From Oscillospiraceae bacterium (GTDB lineage: Bacteria; Bacillota; Clostridia; Oscillospirales; Oscillospiraceae), in contig SVME01000002.1 of the NCBI GenBank assembly GCA_015067605.1, forward strand, positions 1 to 61,805: 61,805 nt of DNA, written 5' to 3'. Made by a program: the position numbers and the translations under genes. The number at the start of each line of letters is the position of its first letter. Positions within the stretch are counted from its first letter, which is position 1. The notes under the pieces were generated by a model. That model was given only the letters and a program-made list of their open reading frames with translations, was not told the origin of the DNA and did no database searches. Shown here in pieces: positions 57,308-61,805 of the stretch.

Positions 57308-58906
57308 ATGCTGAAAGCAATCTTCGCTCTGCTGCTGATAATATCTCTCTTGATAAGTGGATGCGGAAATGCTCCTACTCCCGATTCCCCTGCCGATTCA
57401 CCAACAAAGCCTACCACCGGATCGTCTACCACTCCACAGGTGCCAAACCACCCCAGTAACCCCGGTACATGCTCACAGCACGTCGATGACGACAATAATA
57501 CCGTCTGTGATTTGTGTTCCAGTACGGTATTTGTTTATTTTGATTTTTACGCCATCAACGACCTTCATGGCAAGCTTGCCGATGGCAGCAACCACCCCGG
57601 TGTAGACGAGCTGACTACTTACTTAAAAAACGCCAAAAAGAATGACGAAAACGCCATTTTCATTTCCTCCGGCGATATGTGGCAGGGTGCTTCCGAATCC
57701 AATTTGACCAGCGGCAAGATTGTGACAGATTGGATGAATGAAATGGACTTCGCCGGCATGGCTCTTGGCAACCACGAGTTCGACTGGGGCACCGATGCAA
57801 TCAAAGAAAATCACAAGATTGCCGACTTTCCCTTCTTGGCCATCAACATCTACGACCGAGACACCAATAAGCGTGTTGATTACTGTGCCCCCTCTGTTGT
57901 GGTGGAGGGCGATGGCCTCCAAATCGGAATCATCGGTGCCATTGGCGATTGCTATTCCTCTATCGCCGTGGATAAATGTCAGGACGTGTACTTTAAAACC
58001 GGCAGAGAATTGACAAATCTGGTCAAAGCAGAGGCCCAGCGGCTTCGTGACGATGGTGTAGATTTCATCGTCTACACCATCCATGACGGCTACGGGCAGA
58101 CCCGAAACGGTCCTGTGGTTCCAGTCACCGGCTCTCAAATCTCCTCTTATTACGACACTTCCCTGTCCGATGGCTACATCGACCTAGTATTTGAAGGTCA
58201 TACCCATCAGGGCTACCGCCTTCAGGACGAGTACGGTGTCTACCACCTGCAACACCGTGGCGACAATAAGGGCGGCATATCTCATGTGGAAGTCGCAATC
58301 AATACCGTAACCAATACTCCCTCCGTGCGCCTTGCGGAGCTGGTTACCACCAGCGAATACGATGACTTGGACGACGACCCCATTGTAGAATCGCTTCTGG
58401 AAAAATACGAGGACCAGATTTCGATTGCTAATCAGGTGGTGGGCTTCAATGGCAAACGCCGTTCCGGCGATGAAATGCGTCAGTTGGTGGCCGATATGTA
58501 TTACCAAACCGGTATCGAGCGCTGGGGGCAGGAATATGATATCGTCCTTGGCGGTGGATTCATTTCCGTTCGTAGCCCTGGATATCTTGCCTATGGCGAT
58601 GTGACCTATGGAATGCTCCAAGCCCTGTTCCCCTTTGACAATCAATTGACACTCTGTTCTGTTAAGGGGCGGGATTTATGGAAGAAATTCCTGAATACGG
58701 ACAACGATAACTATTTCATCAGCTATGGTGACTATGGTGCTGAAGTCTATAATAATATCGACATGAACGCCACCTACTATATCATCACCGACACCTATTC
58801 CGCCTACTACGCTTCCAACAAGTTGACCGTCGTTGCGGAGTATGATGCAGGTGTATATGCCCGGGATTTGCTCGCCGATTATATGACTGCCGGCGGATTG
58901 GAGTAA
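57308..58906 (+). CDS. Secreted 5'-nucleotidase/UshA-like metallophosphoesterase lipoprotein
   Basis: Lipobox LLISGCGN; FYAINDLHGKLAD, ISSGDMWQGASESNLTSGK, ALGNHEFDWG, VFEGHTHQGY; C-terminal 5_nucleotid_C (GGGFISVRSPGYLAYGDVTYGMLQALFPFDNQLTLCSVKG). Confidence 0.92.
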   Translation: MLKAIFALLLIISLLISGCGNAPTPDSPADSPTKPTTGSSTTPQVPNHPSNPGTCSQHVDDDNNTVCDLCSSTVFVYFDFYAINDLHGKLADGSNHPGVDELTTYLKNAKKNDENAIFISSGDMWQGASESNLTSGKIVTDWMNEMDFAGMALGNHEFDWGTDAIKENHKIADFPFLAINIYDRDTNKRVDYCAPSVVVEGDGLQIGIIGAIGDCYSSIAVDKCQDVYFKTGRELTNLVKAEAQRLRDDGVDFIVYTIHDGYGQTRNGPVVPVTGSQISSYYDTSLSDGYIDLVFEGHTHQGYRLQDEYGVYHLQHRGDNKGGISHVEVAINTVTNTPSVRLAELVTTSEYDDLDDDPIVESLLEKYEDQISIANQVVGFNGKRRSGDEMRQLVADMYYQTGIERWGQEYDIVLGGGFISVRSPGYLAYGDVTYGMLQALFPFDNQLTLCSVKGRDLWKKFLNTDNDNYFISYGDYGAEVYNNIDMNATYYIITDTYSAYYASNKLTVVAEYDAGVYARDLLADYMTAGGLE

Positions 58907-58979
58907 AAATTTACATCTGTTTTCAATAATTGTAATAGCTTTATCTTGGTTTTTATGTTATAATTAGGAATAGCGGTCA

Positions 58980-59005
58980 GTTGGGGATGCCGTAGCATCC
59001 CCAAC
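58980..59005 (+). promoter_or_regulatory. Leader hairpin/possible terminator upstream of the amylase
   Basis: GTTGGGGATGC-CGTA-GCATCCCCAAC followed by ATTTTT; lies after a TGT-TATAAT extended -10 at 58959-58964. Confidence 0.55.
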
Positions 59006-59032
59006 ATTTTTACGAAATCAGGAGGAAGAATC

Positions 59033-61805
59033 ATGCAGAAAAACATCCAAAGATTGCTTGGATGGATCCTGGCCATTGCGATTATCGCAGCGCAAGTGCT
59101 GGTATCTGTCCCCGTAAAAGCGGATGCTGTTGAAATCAACATCAACACCGCATCTACACTCACCCCCGCAGCCACCGATATCCAGAATGGTGTCACCCTC
59201 CATTGCTGGAATTGGAGCTACAACAACATCATCGAAAACCTTCCCAGAATTGCCGCTCAGGGCTATACCGCCATTCAGGTATCTCCCATCCAAAAGGCCA
59301 AGCAGCCCACCATGGGCGCACCCGGTACCGACTGGTGGGTGGCCTATCAGCCTGCTGATTTTGCCATTGACAACACCGGCGTAAACTTTCTGGGTACCAA
59401 GGCTGAATTCATGAATTTGTGTGAGACTGCCCATGAGTACGGCATTTACGTCATCGTGGACGTGGTGGCCAACCACATGGCTCAGCTCAACGGCACCACC
59501 CGTTCTCCTGAGATTATTGCGGATATTCTCAATGACAATTCCTGCTGGCACAACAAGAATCAGAGTATCGGCTCCAATTACTCCAGCCGTGAGCGGATTA
59601 CCCAGTACGATTTGGATTCCGTTCTTGACCTGAACACTGGTAGCAAGAAGGTGCAGAACTATGTTCTGAACTACCTGAAGGAGCTGATTGATGCCGGTGT
59701 CGACGGCTTCCGCTTCGATGCCGTCAAGCACATCGAAACGCCTGACGATGCCGCCTCCTTCGCCAGCGATTTCTGGCCCACAGTTATCTTTGGTGCAGAG
59801 GATTACGCCGAGAGCAAGGGGCTAGATCTGTACTGCTACGGCGAACTGTTAGATCATCCCGATGAATCCGGCACTCTGCCTGACAGCGCTTACACCAAGT
59901 ATTTCAGCATCACCGACAACTCCTGGGGCAACACCGTGCGCTCCAATGTTGTTGCAGGCGGCAACGCCAGCGCCTTCAGCTCCGGCTACCATAAGAATGC
60001 CAGTGGTAATCAGCTCGTTCTGTGGGCTGAATCCCACGACACCTATACCAACAAATCTTCCAGCGGTGTCTCCGTTGAAAATATCAACAAGACCTGGGCC
60101 CTGGTTGCTTCCCGTGCCGATGCCATGAGCCTGTATCTGGCCCGTATGGAGGGCTTCACGCCACCCTATGGTCTAGGTGTCGCCTATGACATTGGCTGGC
60201 ATGAAGCCTCTGTTGCGGCGGTCAACAAGTTCCATAACACCTTCGTGGGCCAGAGTGAGTACCTGGCCAGCTCCGGCAGCATCGCTTATGTGGAGCGCGG
60301 CACCTCCGGTGTCGTTCTGGTCAATGTGGGCGGCAACGGTGCCAGCGTCAATGTGCCTGCCAATACCATTAAGAACGGCACCTATAAGGATCAGATTTCT
60401 GGCAACACCTTCACCGTCTCCGGCGGCAAGATTAAGGGCACCATCGGCAGCACGGGCATCGCCGTTGTTTACAATGTGGCTTCCTGCTCTCACAGCAGCC
60501 ACTACATTGCAGGGCTGTGTGCTACCTGCGGTGCCACCGTCAGCCATAAATATGTCAGCGGCGTCTGTGCCTGCGGTAAGACCCAGCCTGTCACCGGCAC
60601 CTGCACCCATACCGAGCATCGATATAACGGTGTCTGCCGTGGCTGTGGCACCAACGTGGGCCACAACTATGAAAAAGGCATCTGCACAATCTGTGGCGTT
60701 GAGCAGCCTGTGGATACCTTCGCCTACTATCTGACCGGCTTCATCAACGGCTCCAACGTCAACGAGGTCAACGAGAACTACCGCTTCAAAGACGGTAAGC
60801 TGGTACTCCAGTCCAGCAGTGATGCCTGGATTAGTGTCCGCACCTACAACGGCATCTACTATCAGACCACTTCCGACCAGCAGTACAAAGATACCGTCAC
60901 GCTGCACAATGCTTCCATGGGAGGCGGCAACAACGCTCAGATGCGTGTTCCCGGCGGTCAGACCGTGACCCTGTACCTGCAGAGTAACTACAATGGCACC
61001 TACACCCTGAGCTACGCCGAGGGCGGCATTGTCACTCCTGAGACTCCAGCCGGTAGTCCCAATGACTACTATCTGGTGGGCTACATCAACGGTGCCAACT
61101 ACGGCTGCGAGGAAGATTACCAAAATTTGGGTAGCTACAAGTTCGTAGACGGCAAGCTGACGGCCACTTTTGCTCAGGACAGTTATGTGTTCGTCAAGAA
61201 CGGCGATAACAGCAAGTGGCTGCTGGCAGACAGCTACTGCACCGATACCACCTGCACCTTCTCCGAGGGAAAGGATGAGAAGATGTTCGTCCCCGGCGGC
61301 GTGGAACTGACCTTCGCCCTGACCCAGAATGCCAACGGTTCCGTCACTGTCAGCTACACCACCGGCGGTTCCGGCGGCGATGTTGGCGAAACCAAAACCC
61401 AGACCATCTATTATGATAACTCTGGCACCAAATGGAGTAAAGTAAATGTCTACACATGGGATGTCAATAATACCAACTATACCGGTCAGTGGCCCGGCTC
61501 TGCCATGACTCTGGTCAGCGGTAGCATCTATTCCTTTGAGGTCCCCACCGGCGCTGCCAGCATCATCTTTAACGACGGCACTAATCAGTCGAAAGATTTG
61601 ACCATCCCCACTAACGGCAATAACCTGTATAACTCTTCCACCAACACTTGGAGCGTATATACCGCTCCTTGCAGCCACAGCTACACCTCCAAGGTGACTG
61701 CCCCCACCTGCACCGCTGGCGGCTACACCACCTATACCTGCTCTGCCTGTGGCGACAGCTACACCGACAACAATACTGCTGCCGCCGGCCATAAGTTCTC
61801 CAACG
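59033..61805 (+). CDS. Secreted alpha-amylase GH13 with CxxC repeats and starch-binding modules, truncated by the window end
   Basis: Signal peptide MQKNIQRLLGWILAIAIIAAQVLVSVPVKA; VIVDVVANHMAQ, DGFRFDAVKHIE, YGELLDHP, WAESHDTY; two YYLxGxINGxN modules; CBM26-like IYYDNSGTKWSKVNVYTWD; no stop before 61805. Confidence 0.92.
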   Translation, partial: MQKNIQRLLGWILAIAIIAAQVLVSVPVKADAVEININTASTLTPAATDIQNGVTLHCWNWSYNNIIENLPRIAAQGYTAIQVSPIQKAKQPTMGAPGTDWWVAYQPADFAIDNTGVNFLGTKAEFMNLCETAHEYGIYVIVDVVANHMAQLNGTTRSPEIIADILNDNSCWHNKNQSIGSNYSSRERITQYDLDSVLDLNTGSKKVQNYVLNYLKELIDAGVDGFRFDAVKHIETPDDAASFASDFWPTVIFGAEDYAESKGLDLYCYGELLDHPDESGTLPDSAYTKYFSITDNSWGNTVRSNVVAGGNASAFSSGYHKNASGNQLVLWAESHDTYTNKSSSGVSVENINKTWALVASRADAMSLYLARMEGFTPPYGLGVAYDIGWHEASVAAVNKFHNTFVGQSEYLASSGSIAYVERGTSGVVLVNVGGNGASVNVPANTIKNGTYKDQISGNTFTVSGGKIKGTIGSTGIAVVYNVASCSHSSHYIAGLCATCGATVSHKYVSGVCACGKTQPVTGTCTHTEHRYNGVCRGCGTNVGHNYEKGICTICGVEQPVDTFAYYLTGFINGSNVNEVNENYRFKDGKLVLQSSSDAWISVRTYNGIYYQTTSDQQYKDTVTLHNASMGGGNNAQMRVPGGQTVTLYLQSNYNGTYTLSYAEGGIVTPETPAGSPNDYYLVGYINGANYGCEEDYQNLGSYKFVDGKLTATFAQDSYVFVKNGDNSKWLLADSYCTDTTCTFSEGKDEKMFVPGGVELTFALTQNANGSVTVSYTTGGSGGDVGETKTQTIYYDNSGTKWSKVNVYTWDVNNTNYTGQWPGSAMTLVSGSIYSFEVPTGAASIIFNDGTNQSKDLTIPTNGNNLYNSSTNTWSVYTAPCSHSYTSKVTAPTCTAGGYTTYTCSACGDSYTDNNTAAAGHKFSN

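Noticed and set aside
60173-61792. 539-aa minus ORF opposite the second amylase
   Set aside because: The + strand GH13 reading frame is open to the window end with all catalytic motifs; the ORF track misses it because it has no stop in the window.

Overview
Window from a Firmicutes (Clostridia/Oscillospiraceae-like, spore-forming) chromosome, read from sequence only. (1) 1-~9.19 kb is the right part of an integrated prophage-like element: Dcm-type methyltransferase start, DnaB-like helicase, HTH replication protein, a Spo0A C-terminal-domain protein, two odd tRNA-like genes, an XRE repressor with divergent promoters, cargo genes and a large serine recombinase. Its right end interrupts the spore-coat gene cotJC; a fused cotJA-cotJB gene and cwlD follow. 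(2) ~10.7-23.2 kb is core genome: asnA, ispA, xseB/xseA, TsaD paralog, nusB, Asp23, a complete spoIIIAA-AH operon, coaX, an ECF S component and coaBC. (3) ~23-41 kb is a cluster of large secreted or surface modular proteins: GH13 amylase with a CBM26-like module, GH25 lysozyme, a 1487-aa protein, a membrane-anchored cohesin-like protein and a dockerin-bearing endonuclease I. (4) ~42-59 kb is dense in nucleic-acid and nucleotide catabolism genes: two DHH phosphoesterases, SurE, a 5'-nucleotidase/guanylate-kinase fusion, an ABC importer linked to an SNase lipoprotein and a 7-repeat OB-fold lipoprotein, and a secreted UshA-like 5'-nucleotidase. A second GH13 amylase runs off the right edge. The two most interesting hypotheses are a sporulation-gene-interrupting element that carries its own Spo0A-like DNA-binding protein, and a putative extracellular nucleic-acid utilisation locus with a cohesin-dockerin nuclease. 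Both are inferences from gene content and need testing.
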